Counted from the first letter of the stretch, positions 1 through 8,006 are shown. The stretch is DNA of 25,923 nt from Ruminococcus sp. UBA7013 (GCA_002449585.1 DJXD01000079.1:26551-52473); one strand, 5' to 3'. The notes: generated by a model from the letters alone, not told the origin. A program made the numbers and translations.

Positions 1-818
1 TGATGATTTATCATAATATTACACCGCCGCATTTTTTTCATGATTATAATTTGCAAGCAGAAATGAATGCAAAATATGGTCTGGAGGGTCTGCATGATCT
101 TGCGGATAAGATAGATTATTGTCTTGCGGATTCGGATTTCAATCGGGAGGAGCTTCGGAAGGCTGGGTATCAATGCCCGATCGAAATTCGGCCAGTGCTG
201 ATCCCATTTTCAGATTATGATCAAAAACCTGCCCGGCGGATTCTGAAAGCCTATGATGATCACAAAGTAAATTTATTATTTGTCGGGAGGATTGCGCCGA
301 ATAAGAAACAGGAAGATGTGATAGCGGCGTTTGCCTGTTATCAGAGATATATCAATCCGGATTCCCGGTTATTTCTAGTAGGGAGCTGGAGCGGCATGGA
401 ACGCTATCATGACAGACTGATGCAGTATGTGCAGAAGCTAGCTGTGCATGATGTGATTTTTACAGGGCATATCCCATTTTCGGAAATATTGGCATATTAT
501 CATATTGCAGATATATTTTTATGCATGAGTGAGCATGAAGGATTTTGTGTTCCCCTGATCGAAGCAATGCATTTTGATTTACCTGTGATTGCTTATAAAA
601 GCAGTGCTATTCCATGGACATTAGGAGGGAGCGGATTTTTGCTGAAAGAGAAAAATCCGATGGAAACAGCTTTTCTGATCCGGAGGATTCTGACAGATGC
701 AGATTTGAAAAATCAGATTTTAGCGAATCAAAGAGAACGACTGAAAGCATTTGATTATGATCAGATCCGGAAATTATTTTCTGATCAGCTAAAGGCATTT
801 TTGGGGGAAGGCACATGA
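1..818 (+). CDS. Glycosyltransferase family 4 (GT-B fold), N-terminus cut by the window edge
   Basis: This is the C-terminal part of a retaining GT4 glycosyltransferase, which would move a sugar from a nucleotide donor onto a growing surface glycan in the cytoplasm. The 271 visible residues contain the Rossmann-like donor-binding half: LLFVGRIAPNKKQEDVI near residue 92, and the E-x7-E signature EHEGFCVPLIEAM near residue 178, whose glutamates contact the nucleotide sugar. GT4 proteins are usually 370-400 residues, so about 100 residues lie upstream. The ATG at 3 is simply the first in-frame methionine and is probably internal. The stop overlaps the next start (ATGA), so the gene is translationally coupled to the following GT4. 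The acceptor and donor cannot be told from the sequence. Confidence 0.9.
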   Translation, partial: MIYHNITPPHFFHDYNLQAEMNAKYGLEGLHDLADKIDYCLADSDFNREELRKAGYQCPIEIRPVLIPFSDYDQKPARRILKAYDDHKVNLLFVGRIAPNKKQEDVIAAFACYQRYINPDSRLFLVGSWSGMERYHDRLMQYVQKLAVHDVIFTGHIPFSEILAYYHIADIFLCMSEHEGFCVPLIEAMHFDLPVIAYKSSAIPWTLGGSGFLLKEKNPMETAFLIRRILTDADLKNQILANQRERLKAFDYDQIRKLFSDQLKAFLGEGT

Positions 819-1999
819 AAAAGATAGGGTTTGTACTTCCTTGGTATGGATTAGAAATTCCAGGGGGTGCGGAGGCGGAAGCCCGTGAGACGATCCGGCA
901 TTTGCATCGGGCAGGGATTGCGCTGGAAGTGCTGACAACTTGTGTGAAAGAATTTCATAGTGATTGGAACAGGAATTATTATAAATCCGGATTGGAGATT
1001 CTGGAAGGGATACCTGTCCGGCGGTTTCGGGTACGGCGGCGGAACAGATCGGCATTTGATCGGGTGAATGCCCGGCTGATGCAGTCACTTTCCGTTTCGA
1101 TGAAGGAAGAAGAAATATTTATCCGGGAAATGATTCATAGTCCTGCCATGATCAAATATTTGATTTCGCATCAGGAAGACTATGCAGCATGGATCTGTAT
1201 GCCGTACATGTTCGGCACAACGTATGATATTATCAAAGCTTGTCCGGAGAAATCAATTCTTCTGCCCTGTTTTCATGATGAAGCATATTTTTATCTGCAT
1301 TGTTATCAGAAATGCTATTCAAAAGCGGCCGGAATGATTTTTAATTCTTCTGCGGAACGGGCTTTGACAGAAAGATATTATGATTTGAGCAATATAAAAT
1401 CTGTGATCATGGGGATTGGCATGGAGACAGCAATTTCTGTTTCCCCGGAAGTATTCCGGGAGAAATTCCGGATTCCGGAAAGATTCTTGATTTATGCAGG
1501 GCGGAAAGATAAGGGGAAAAATCTGGATAGTTTGCTTTCGTATTTTCAGGAATATAAAAAACGCCGGCCTTCGGAACTGAAATTGATTTTGATCGGGGGC
1601 GGTGAACGCATTTCAGCAAAAGATGTGATAGATCTGGGATTTTTGGAACAGCAGGAAAAATATCATGCATTTTCTGCGGCGGAGCTATTATGTCAGCCCT
1701 CCCGGAATGAGAGTTTTTCACTGGTGATCATGGAAAGCTGGTTGTGTGGCCGTCCTGTGCTGGTGCATGAAAAATGCAATGTGACAAAGAATTTTGTCTG
1801 TGAATCAGATGGAGGGCTTTATTTTCAGAATTATGCTGATTTTCAGGGCTGTGTGGATTATTTTTTGAATCATCCGGAAATTGCCGCCATGATGGGGCAG
1901 AATGGGAGGGATTATGTCCGCTCGCATTTTGATTGGCCTGTGATAATTGAAAAATATCAGGCATTTTTCAGATCTCTGACAGAAAAAGAAAGGAAGTGA
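815..1999 (+). CDS. Glycosyltransferase family 4 (GT-B fold)
   Basis: A complete 394-residue GT4 glycosyltransferase of normal family length. The N-terminal acceptor domain opens with IGFVLPWYGLEIPGGAEAEAR, the usual first beta strand and the glycine-rich GGAE loop. The C-terminal donor domain has FLIYAGRKDKGKNLDSLL near residue 225 and CQPSRNESFSLVIMESWL near residue 294, the E-x7-E region. There is no signal peptide or clear membrane segment, so it acts at the inner face of the membrane. It overlaps the previous gene by 4 bases and the next by up to 4 bases, giving a compact three-gene glycosyltransferase operon. A start at 815 is supported by GGGGGAAGG just upstream. The sugar specificity is unknown. 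Confidence 0.92.
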   Translation: MKKIGFVLPWYGLEIPGGAEAEARETIRHLHRAGIALEVLTTCVKEFHSDWNRNYYKSGLEILEGIPVRRFRVRRRNRSAFDRVNARLMQSLSVSMKEEEIFIREMIHSPAMIKYLISHQEDYAAWICMPYMFGTTYDIIKACPEKSILLPCFHDEAYFYLHCYQKCYSKAAGMIFNSSAERALTERYYDLSNIKSVIMGIGMETAISVSPEVFREKFRIPERFLIYAGRKDKGKNLDSLLSYFQEYKKRRPSELKLILIGGGERISAKDVIDLGFLEQQEKYHAFSAAELLCQPSRNESFSLVIMESWLCGRPVLVHEKCNVTKNFVCESDGGLYFQNYADFQGCVDYFLNHPEIAAMMGQNGRDYVRSHFDWPVIIEKYQAFFRSLTEKERK

Positions 2000-2004
2000 C
2001 ATAT

Positions 2005-2964
2005 TTGAAGCTGATTATTCAGATACCATGCTATAACGAAGAAGAAACGCTTGAACAGGCGTTCCGGGATTTGCCCCGGAAGATTCCCGGTATTGATGTG
2101 ATTGAATATTTAATTATCAATGATGGGAGTCAGGATCATACTGTGCAGAAAGCCAGAGAATTAGGCTTTCATCATATTGTATCATTTAAGCAAAATAAAG
2201 GGCTGGCAAAGGGATTTATGGCGGGGCTGGATGCCTGTCTGCATCTTGGGGCGGATATTATTGTGAATACAGATGCAGATAATCAATATTGTGGGGAAGA
2301 TATTGGCAAGCTGGTCACGCCGATTCTTGAGGAAAAGGCGGATATTGTGATTGGAGAACGGCCAATTGATCAGACAGCGCATTTTTCTTGGAAAAAGAAG
2401 AAATTTCAGCATCTTGGGAGCTGGGTGGTAAGAGTGGCTTCCGGAACAGATATTCCTGATGCGCCCAGTGGTTTCCGTGCATACAGCCGGGAAGCTGCCT
2501 TACGCATGAATGTGATTAATGAATATACTTATACATTGGAGACGATTATTCAGGCAGGACATAATAAAATTGCAATGACATCCGTTCCCATCCGCACGAA
2601 TGCCGAGACAAGGCCATCCCGATTATTTTCCAGCATGTGGAGATATATCAAGCGTTCCGCAATGGTGATAACAAGAGCTTTTGTGATGTATAAGCCATTG
2701 AAATTTTTCAGCATGGTAGGAGGATTATTATTTTTATCAGGGGCGGTGCTGGGGATTCGCTTTTTGATTTTCATGGCCATGGGGGATGGTGATGGACATG
2801 TGCAATCTTTGATTTTGACGGCGATTTTGATTATGATGGGGTTTCAGTCGATCAGTATCGGATTATTAGGGGATACGATAGCCGCAAATCGGAAATTATT
2901 AGAAGATATGCAATATAGAATTCGAAAAATGGAATGTCAGAAACAGGAAAAATCCGGTTCTTAG
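2005..2964 (+). CDS. Membrane-anchored GT2 glycosyltransferase, dolichyl-phosphate mannosyltransferase/GtrB-like
   Basis: A GT2 enzyme of the DPM1/GtrB type, which typically transfers a sugar from UDP- or GDP-sugar to undecaprenyl phosphate. The catalytic domain starts with LIIQIPCYNEEETLEQAF, and NTDADNQY carries the metal-binding acidic motif. Two C-terminal membrane segments follow (FFSMVGGLLFLSGAVLGIRF and LILTAILIMMGFQSISIGLL). Start choice: an in-frame GTG at 1996 overlaps the upstream stop, but the Shine-Dalgarno AAAGGAAG at 1989-1996 would touch it. The TTG at 2005 lies 8 bases after that site and gives the typical MKLIIQIPCYNEE beginning, so I prefer it (319 residues). The stop codon lies inside the stem of the terminator at 2951-2982. 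The lipid-linked sugar product would serve glycan modification outside the membrane. Confidence 0.92.
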   Translation: MKLIIQIPCYNEEETLEQAFRDLPRKIPGIDVIEYLIINDGSQDHTVQKARELGFHHIVSFKQNKGLAKGFMAGLDACLHLGADIIVNTDADNQYCGEDIGKLVTPILEEKADIVIGERPIDQTAHFSWKKKKFQHLGSWVVRVASGTDIPDAPSGFRAYSREAALRMNVINEYTYTLETIIQAGHNKIAMTSVPIRTNAETRPSRLFSSMWRYIKRSAMVITRAFVMYKPLKFFSMVGGLLFLSGAVLGIRFLIFMAMGDGDGHVQSLILTAILIMMGFQSISIGLLGDTIAANRKLLEDMQYRIRKMECQKQEKSGS

Positions 2965-2982
2965 AAAGAACCGGATTTTTTT
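2951..2982. terminator. Bidirectional intrinsic terminator between convergent operons
   Basis: A 12-bp perfect stem, AATCCGGTTCTT at 2951-2962 and its complement at 2966-2977, has a 3-base loop. On the plus strand a T run ends at 2982; on the minus strand the A run just before the stem (2948-2952) gives a T tract. It stops the glycosyltransferase operon from the left and cdaR from the right. It includes the last bases of the GT2 gene and abuts the cdaR stop codon. Confidence 0.9.
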
Positions 2983-4301
2983 CAGGATGTAGAAAAGGTT
3001 GTTTCTGTTTCTTTTTCATCGAAATCCAATGCGATTTTATAACCGCCCACAGCCCAGACTTTACTATGATCATAGAAGGCAACGGAAGCATCTGCGCTGA
3101 AAGAAGTGCTTTGTGAGACATCATAATTTAACAGATCAACAGTGACAATAATATCTTGTGTGCTAAGCTGTTCTAGTTCTTCTTTTTCGCCGATTACTGT
3201 AATTGTCATACTTCGAGTGATGATATTATAATCATAAGCCTTGGGCGCATTGACGACGGAAATATTTTCTTTCCCGATCTGGAAGACTCTGGAGGAAAGG
3301 CCTTCACTGTCCAATGTAAGGGAAACTTGCTGAAAGCCGCTTTGATTAATAAATTCTTCTCCAGGTTCGATTATGAAATCTGTTGAATAATCAAGACGGA
3401 TGTCATCTAGTTTGATAAAGCCCATATTCCAGCTTTCCCGATCTGCAAAGACAGTGCTTGTCTGGGAGGCGAGTGTAATGGTTTCCTCTGATAAATGCAG
3501 ACGTTCCCGAAGCCAATCCAGATCAAAACCGCCGGGGGCATTTCGAATATCATAAGTCAGGCTTAATTCTTTCTGGGTTAATACAGGGATGATAATTTGA
3601 AAATTAATATTAGGAATTTCCAGGCTGTCGCTGTCCATGAGTGCGCCTTCATCCGTATAGAGACGGACTTCATTTGTATTGAGGGAATACATGCTGTCAA
3701 TTTGTAAAGATTTTTCAGAATAGACTTCTACTCGGTTGATCTGATCCAGCAGACCAGCTGCACCAGTGATTTCGATCTGAGAGGGCTCACAGGTCACATC
3801 TTCTTTATCCATGGCATGGCCGGAAGTGACATGTACATTAGGGAAGGCCGCTGTGACATCATATGTTCTTGATTCTATGCGATCAAGGACAACAGTGGCA
3901 TGAGAGGGGGTAATGCTGGAAGCATTGAAATTAATATTTTTATCTGATGAAATTTCGATTTCAAAATAAAATTCGCCTGCGCTGGTGATACTTCCCGGAT
4001 GAATAACAGCATGGAGATCTTCTTCTGTTAGTCGGCCGATCTGTGCACGACTGCCTTCGAGTTCTACATTGACAGCGGTCACATCGCAGGAGACGACACT
4101 AAGGCCATTGGCTTCGGCTGGTGTGCCGGTGAGTTCTGTTGATAATGGAATCTGATTAAAAGTGACATGGGTTGTCTTATAGGCTGTCATGGAAACGGCG
4201 AACCAGATTAGCACGGCGCAGATGATGGATAAAGCAATCATGACCGGACGAGTATTCATCAGATCATCAAAAAATTTTTCAGGATTCTGAATTTTTTTCA
4301 T
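2982..4301 (-). CDS. cdaR: YbbR-domain protein CdaR, regulator of the diadenylate cyclase CdaA
   Basis: A 439-residue YbbR-repeat protein. One N-terminal membrane segment (VMIALSIICAVLIWFAVSM, about residues 20-38) anchors a large extracytoplasmic part made of several YbbR-type beta domains. An example is VEVYSEKSLQIDSMYSLNT in the middle, with LTVIGE/ITVIGEKEELEQL-type strands near the end. In Bacillus, Listeria and related bacteria CdaR binds CdaA and modulates c-di-AMP synthesis. The start lies inside the end of cdaA (23-base overlap) and is preceded by AGGTGA nine bases upstream, so the two genes are coupled. In many Firmicutes glmM follows; here the next gene is a convergent glycosyltransferase and glmM is absent from this locus. 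The assignment rests on domain type plus position after cdaA. Confidence 0.93.
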   Translation of the reverse strand: MKKIQNPEKFFDDLMNTRPVMIALSIICAVLIWFAVSMTAYKTTHVTFNQIPLSTELTGTPAEANGLSVVSCDVTAVNVELEGSRAQIGRLTEEDLHAVIHPGSITSAGEFYFEIEISSDKNINFNASSITPSHATVVLDRIESRTYDVTAAFPNVHVTSGHAMDKEDVTCEPSQIEITGAAGLLDQINRVEVYSEKSLQIDSMYSLNTNEVRLYTDEGALMDSDSLEIPNINFQIIIPVLTQKELSLTYDIRNAPGGFDLDWLRERLHLSEETITLASQTSTVFADRESWNMGFIKLDDIRLDYSTDFIIEPGEEFINQSGFQQVSLTLDSEGLSSRVFQIGKENISVVNAPKAYDYNIITRSMTITVIGEKEELEQLSTQDIIVTVDLLNYDVSQSTSFSADASVAFYDHSKVWAVGGYKIALDFDEKETETTFSTS

Positions 4302-5205
4302 GTTCTGGGTTCACCTCTTCTTGTTCATGATTTTGATGCCGGGCAGATGGAAAGCCTAATTTTTCAAGAAATTCTTTTTTATCCACAGGCTGGGGGATAA
4401 GTCTTTTGGTAAGATATTCTCTCAGGGATTCATAATTAAAATTTCTTGTGAGTGTGCCGTTATCGGCTACAGAGATCTGTCCGGTTTCTTCTGAAACGAC
4501 AATCACAATAGCGTCTGAATTTTCGCTCATGCCGATGGCGGCTCTGTGTCGTGATCCAAGTTCTTTATCTACAAATTCTTCTTTTTGGGGCATAGGGAAG
4601 AAACAGCCGGCGGCCAATATCATGCCTTCACGGATGATGACAGCACCATCATGCAGGGGGGCATTATGAAAGAAAATTGCTCTTAATAATTTCTCACTAG
4701 GGGTAGCATTCAGGAAGGTTGCTTTTTTATCATCCACATGTTCACCGAGTCTTGTCTGTCGTTCAATGGCGATGATCGCCCCTGTACAGACAGATCCCAT
4801 TTTTTCACAGGCAATGCAGATTTCATCAATGGCTTTTTCCCATGTGTCTCTTGCTTCATCTGAGGAAACGGGCAGGAGCATCCGAAGGCCGAGCTTAGAA
4901 TGTCCGAGTTTTTCGACAGCCCGGCGCACTTCTGGCTGAAACATGATTAAAATAGCCAGTATGCCAATATCAAAAATTCGTTCGAGAATATAAGTAATAG
5001 ATTTTAATTCTATAAATTTGCCGATGATATAGACCACCAGCAGAAATGCAATGCCTTTAAACAGCTGTCCGGCTCTGGTTTCACGGATGAGTTTCAGGAC
5101 AAAATAGATCACATACGAAAGCAGAGTAATATCTACAAAATCGACCCATGTCATTGTACGGACAACACTATAGATAGATTCTAAAATATTTGTCAGGCCT
5201 GTCAT
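4279..5205 (-). CDS. cdaA: Membrane diadenylate cyclase CdaA (c-di-AMP synthase)
   Basis: It makes cyclic di-AMP from two ATP at the membrane; this messenger controls potassium, osmotic balance and cell-wall homeostasis in Gram-positive bacteria. About 308 residues: three membrane segments in the first 95 residues, then a DisA_N (DAC) domain. Both catalytic motifs are intact: DGAVII (near residue 186) and RHRAAIG (near residue 219). Start choice: a GTG at 5214 is also in frame, but the Shine-Dalgarno AAAGGA ends only 2 bases before it and 11 bases before the ATG at 5205. The ATG gives MTGLTNILESIYSVVRTMTW, typical of the family. It is the first gene of cdaA-cdaR and has its own strong promoter at 5267-5295. 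I saw no ydaO-type leader. Confidence 0.96.
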   Translation of the reverse strand: MTGLTNILESIYSVVRTMTWVDFVDITLLSYVIYFVLKLIRETRAGQLFKGIAFLLVVYIIGKFIELKSITYILERIFDIGILAILIMFQPEVRRAVEKLGHSKLGLRMLLPVSSDEARDTWEKAIDEICIACEKMGSVCTGAIIAIERQTRLGEHVDDKKATFLNATPSEKLLRAIFFHNAPLHDGAVIIREGMILAAGCFFPMPQKEEFVDKELGSRHRAAIGMSENSDAIVIVVSEETGQISVADNGTLTRNFNYESLREYLTKRLIPQPVDKKEFLEKLGFPSARHQNHEQEEVNPEHEKNSES

Positions 5206-5235
5206 GGGATGCACATCCTTTCATTAAAAATTCTT

Positions 5236-5265
5236 GATACCGGAGAGCATTACCCCTCCGGTATC
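5236..5265 (-). terminator. Hairpin after the cysteine desulfurase gene, overlapping the cdaA transcription start
   Basis: A 10-bp perfect inverted repeat, GATACCGGAG and CTCCGGTATC, with a 10-base loop. It lies 35 bases past the cysteine desulfurase stop. Downstream on the minus strand is AAGAATTTTTAATG, a modest T tract. The cdaA promoter places its start point near 5260, inside this arm, so only read-through transcripts would contain the whole hairpin. I read it as a terminator of the upstream operon. Confidence 0.65.
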
Positions 5266-5266
5266 C

Positions 5267-5295
5267 ATTATAATACAAAATCTGAAATTTTGCAA
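5267..5295 (-). promoter_or_regulatory. Sigma-A-type promoter of cdaA-cdaR
   Basis: On the minus strand, TTGCAA (5290-5295) and a perfect TATAAT (5267-5272) are separated by exactly 17 bases. The expected start point is near 5260, about 55 bases before the cdaA ATG. The -35 box lies just past the stop codon of the upstream cysteine desulfurase gene. No operator is evident. Confidence 0.8.
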
Positions 5296-5299
5296 TAGT

Positions 5300-6430
5300 T
5301 TACACGAATTTTTTAATCAGATCACAAAGCCGATCTGTTTCCTGCATACCGGAAAAGACAGATGGAGAAAATCGAACAGCACCCTCTGTAATCTCCATCG
5401 TATGCAGTGCATAATGTGCCAGCGGCGCACAATGCAGACCTGCCCGCAGACAAAAGCCTTGTTTTGCAAGCTGATTTGCAATTTCTTCTGACTGCCGTCC
5501 ACGGATATTAAATGATACAATTGGCACATAATCCGCACCGGCTTCCCGATATAGAATCACATCCGGAAGCTTTTGCATTCGTTCACAGAATCTGTCACAG
5601 AGGGACATTTCTGTATGATAAATATTTTCAATGCCTTTTCGTTTGACAAAACGCACCCCAGCCCGGAGAGATGCCGCTCCGATGACATTTAATGTCCCGG
5701 CTTCCAATGCATCCGGAAGGAAATCCGGCATTTCGGGTTGCAAAGACATGCTTCCTGATCCGCCCTGCATCAACGGCGGAATAGCATATTTTCCGTCAGA
5801 AATCAGCAAGCCTGTGCCGGTAATGCCATATAAGCCTTTATGCCCGGCAGTGCATAGAATATTAATCTGATCCCGAAGACTGACAGGAATCACACCACAG
5901 GCCTGTGCACCATCGGCAATAAAACAGATTTGTTTTTCTTGACATAATGCCCCGATTTCCCGAAACGGCAGAATTTGCCCGGTGACATTGCTGGCAATGG
6001 TGCAGATAATTGCAATCGTATCTGATCGAATTAATTTAGCAAAATTTTCAAGTGTTTCTGATGCTGATGCTGTGACGGATGCGATACTATATTGCAGTTT
6101 CTGATTTCTGGCTAATGCATAGACGGGACGAGAAACAGAATTATGCTCCAAACTGCTGATAATCACATGACCGCCCTGTTTGGCAATACCCTGAATGGCA
6201 AGATTGAGCGCATGGGTACAATTTGCAGTAAAGACGACATTTTCCGGTTCAGCATCGAAAAATGCGGCAATATCTTCTCGTGCATGATAAATCAGTTCCG
6301 AACCTCTGGCGGCAATAGGATGGCTTCCTCTTCCGGAACTTCCATACCAAGCAATTGCTTTTTCGACAGCAAGCCGCACTTCGGGTGGTTTCGGAAATGT
6401 GGTAGCAGCATTATCAAAATTCACTGTCAT
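5300..6430 (-). CDS. PLP-dependent cysteine desulfurase family protein (aminotransferase class V)
   Basis: A 376-residue class V enzyme that should remove sulfur (or selenium) from cysteine (or selenocysteine) onto an active-site cysteine. It starts with the typical NFDNAATTFPKP. The PLP-binding lysine is K198 in TAGHKGLYGITGTG, an aspartate for the cofactor nitrogen lies in ADGAQACG (about 173), and the catalytic cysteine is C334 in RAGLHCAPLAHY, the group II (SufS-like) arrangement. The start overlaps the stop of the upstream DUF3343 gene by 4 bases. It matches the EF2568-like branch that often travels with DUF3343 proteins and selenium or molybdenum hydroxylase traits. No SufU/IscU scaffold or selD is next to it, so a dedicated trafficking role is an inference. 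Confidence 0.93.
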   Translation of the reverse strand: MTVNFDNAATTFPKPPEVRLAVEKAIAWYGSSGRGSHPIAARGSELIYHAREDIAAFFDAEPENVVFTANCTHALNLAIQGIAKQGGHVIISSLEHNSVSRPVYALARNQKLQYSIASVTASASETLENFAKLIRSDTIAIICTIASNVTGQILPFREIGALCQEKQICFIADGAQACGVIPVSLRDQINILCTAGHKGLYGITGTGLLISDGKYAIPPLMQGGSGSMSLQPEMPDFLPDALEAGTLNVIGAASLRAGVRFVKRKGIENIYHTEMSLCDRFCERMQKLPDVILYREAGADYVPIVSFNIRGRQSEEIANQLAKQGFCLRAGLHCAPLAHYALHTMEITEGAVRFSPSVFSGMQETDRLCDLIKKFV

Positions 6431-6645
6431 GAGCTGTCACGCTCTCTTTCCAGACTCCTGACAGGAATATTTGCCGAAAGCAGAAGCATCTGAATTTCTT
6501 CGGGTTCTCCGGCGATTCTGAGCGCATAGCCACACCCAATGCGAAATTGATTTACTCGAATGATTTCGCTGAAATATCCGTTTTGTTTCAGAATTTTCTG
6601 CGCTTTTCGGGCATGTGTTTCTGACGGCAGGATTGCCCTGATCAT
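6427..6645 (-). CDS. DUF3343 protein, putative Se/S carrier-like
   Basis: A 72-residue protein of the DUF3343 (PF11823, putative Se/S carrier-like) type. The fold cue is a short ferredoxin-like unit: IRAILPSETHARKAQKILKQ, then a strand with a cysteine in RIGCGYALRI, a plausible thiol for holding persulfide or selenium. Start choice: a GTG at 6654 is in frame but lies within the Shine-Dalgarno AAGGGGTGAT; the ATG at 6645 is 8 bases after the G run and is preferred. The gene overlaps the cysteine desulfurase gene by 4 bases (ATGA), which strongly suggests the two products work together, the desulfurase loading the carrier. No experiment is implied by the sequence; the carrier role is the family hypothesis. 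Confidence 0.82.
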   Translation of the reverse strand: MIRAILPSETHARKAQKILKQNGYFSEIIRVNQFRIGCGYALRIAGEPEEIQMLLLSANIPVRSLERERDSS

Positions 6646-6703
6646 AAATATCACCCCTTCATGAAGATCATATTATATGATATGTCAGAAATCAGATTTT
6701 GTT

Positions 6704-7186
6704 TTATTTCTTTTCGAGCAATGCCACACAATGTGCAGAAATACCTTCTTCCCGGCCAGTAAAGCCAAGCCGTTCCTCTGTGGTGGCCTTGACGCTGATC
6801 TGTGTAATATCTGCGTGGCAGGCTTCTGCAATATTCTGACGCATCTGATCGATATAAGGCGCAAGCTTAGGTTTTTGTGCAATGAGAATGGCATCCAGAT
6901 TTCCAAGGCAATACCCTTCTTTCTGGATCAAAGCCACAACCTGCCGAAGCAGATCGAGACTATTTGCCCCCTCATAATCTGGATCATGATCCGGGAAATG
7001 CTTGCCAATATCTCCTAATGCGAGCGCACCAAGAAGCGCATCAGAGATTGCATGTAATAATACATCTGCATCAGAATGGCCAACTAATCCCAAAGAATGT
7101 GGAATTTCGACACCTCCGAGAATGAGTTTTCTGTTTTCTGTCAATTGATGCACGTCATAACCGTGCCCGATTCTGATCGTTGTCAT
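6704..7186 (-). CDS. ispF: 2-C-methyl-D-erythritol 2,4-cyclodiphosphate synthase
   Basis: It converts CDP-methylerythritol 2-phosphate to the cyclodiphosphate with release of CMP, the fifth step of the MEP isoprenoid pathway. At 160 residues it has the usual length. The zinc ligands are visible: D11 and H13 in GYDVHQL and H45 in DVLLHAISDALLGALALGDIG, and the FPD segment for substrate binding follows. The C-terminal part contains KATTEERLGFTGREEGI, a family hallmark. The start codon overlaps the ispD stop by 4 bases, so it is the second gene of an ispD-ispF operon. A 58-base gap separates it from the DUF3343 gene. Confidence 0.97.
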   Translation of the reverse strand: MTTIRIGHGYDVHQLTENRKLILGGVEIPHSLGLVGHSDADVLLHAISDALLGALALGDIGKHFPDHDPDYEGANSLDLLRQVVALIQKEGYCLGNLDAILIAQKPKLAPYIDQMRQNIAEACHADITQISVKATTEERLGFTGREEGISAHCVALLEKK

Positions 7187-7869
7187 AATAATGCCTCCGC
7201 AACTGCCCTGTCTTCGGGCGTAGTGATTTTAATATTAGAATAATCTCCGATGGTCATATAAATTTTTCCGCCGATGGCTTCCACAAGCTGACAATCATCT
7301 GTAAAATCAAGCTGATGTTCAAGTGCAAAGTCAACAGCTTCAAAATAGAGCCGTTTCCGGAAGACTTGGGGTGTTTGAGTGAGATAGAGAGATGACCGGG
7401 GAGGAGTATCAATAATCAAGCCATCATCAACGGTTTTGATCGTATCTTTGACCGGGACACCCAGAGACGCACCACCGAATACACGAGCATCTTGAATGAC
7501 TTTTGAAATATGTTCCGTTTTGACAAGCGGCCTTGCACCGTCATGAATGGCGATATAAGACGAATCTTTTGAGACGAGTTTCAAGCCCTGCATGACGCTT
7601 TTCTGACGGGTGTCACCACCGGGGGTAAGATGTGTTAATTTAGAAATATTTAATTTCTGCGCCGTTTCCTTGATGCTGTCAAAATATTCCGGTTTAGTGA
7701 CGATGATGATTTCTGTAATATCAGGGCAATTCTGAAATGCAGACATGCATATACCGATCACATTGGATTTTCCTAATGGCATTAAGATTTTATTCATGCC
7801 GCCCATTCGGGAGGCATTTCCTGCACATACCAGAATCACGGATGTATCAGGAATTTTCTGTTCTGACAT
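7183..7869 (-). CDS. ispD: 2-C-methyl-D-erythritol 4-phosphate cytidylyltransferase
   Basis: It joins CTP and methylerythritol 4-phosphate to form CDP-methylerythritol in the MEP pathway. 228 residues, normal for IspD. The nucleotide-binding loop is VILVCAGNASRMGGMNKILM with R21 and K27 in the expected places. AIHDGARPLV carries the metal-binding D110 and R113, FTDDCQLVEAIG supplies the acidic pair, and SNIKITTPED is the C-terminal motif. It is directly coupled to ispF, so the isoprenoid role is far more likely than a polyol role, unlike the second IspD homologue at 23682-24395. AGGTGATC precedes the ATG, and a promoter lies at 7909-7938. Confidence 0.95.
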   Translation of the reverse strand: MSEQKIPDTSVILVCAGNASRMGGMNKILMPLGKSNVIGICMSAFQNCPDITEIIIVTKPEYFDSIKETAQKLNISKLTHLTPGGDTRQKSVMQGLKLVSKDSSYIAIHDGARPLVKTEHISKVIQDARVFGGASLGVPVKDTIKTVDDGLIIDTPPRSSLYLTQTPQVFRKRLYFEAVDFALEHQLDFTDDCQLVEAIGGKIYMTIGDYSNIKITTPEDRAVAEALL

Positions 7870-7908
7870 GAGATCACCTGCTTTGATAAAATTCAGATAT
7901 ACATATTA

Positions 7909-7938
7909 AGTATAACATACCATAACAGGGCTTGTCAA
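7909..7938 (-). promoter_or_regulatory. Sigma-A-type promoter of the ispD-ispF operon
   Basis: On the minus strand a perfect TTGACA (7933-7938) is followed after 18 bases by TATACT (7909-7914); TTATAC at 17 bases is the alternative register. This lies about 40 bases before the ispD start, in the gap after the flippase terminator. Confidence 0.75.
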
Positions 7939-7973
7939 GAAAAATTATAGCAGATATATTATTAATAGCTTTA

Positions 7974-8006
7974 TAAAAAAATTCCTGTATCATTTCAGAT
8001 ACAGGA
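7974..8006 (-). terminator. Intrinsic terminator of the SpoVB-like flippase gene
   Basis: On the minus strand a 9-bp stem (TCCTGTATC and GATACAGGA, 7983-7991 with 7998-8006) has a 6-base loop and is followed by a run of seven T bases. The flippase stop codon lies in the loop. Confidence 0.85.

Noticed and set aside
2934..3116. Plus-strand 60-codon frame across the terminator and cdaR end
   Set aside because: It runs through a strong terminator hairpin and is antisense to cdaR.
5203..5300. c-di-AMP (ydaO-type) riboswitch before cdaA
   Set aside because: The leader is only about 55 bases and holds a single hairpin arm; none of the conserved riboswitch segments is visible.
6672..6700. Separate promoter for the DUF3343-desulfurase pair
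   Set aside because: A TATAAT is present, but the 17-base-upstream hexamer is AAAATC, a poor -35; too weak to list as a promoter.
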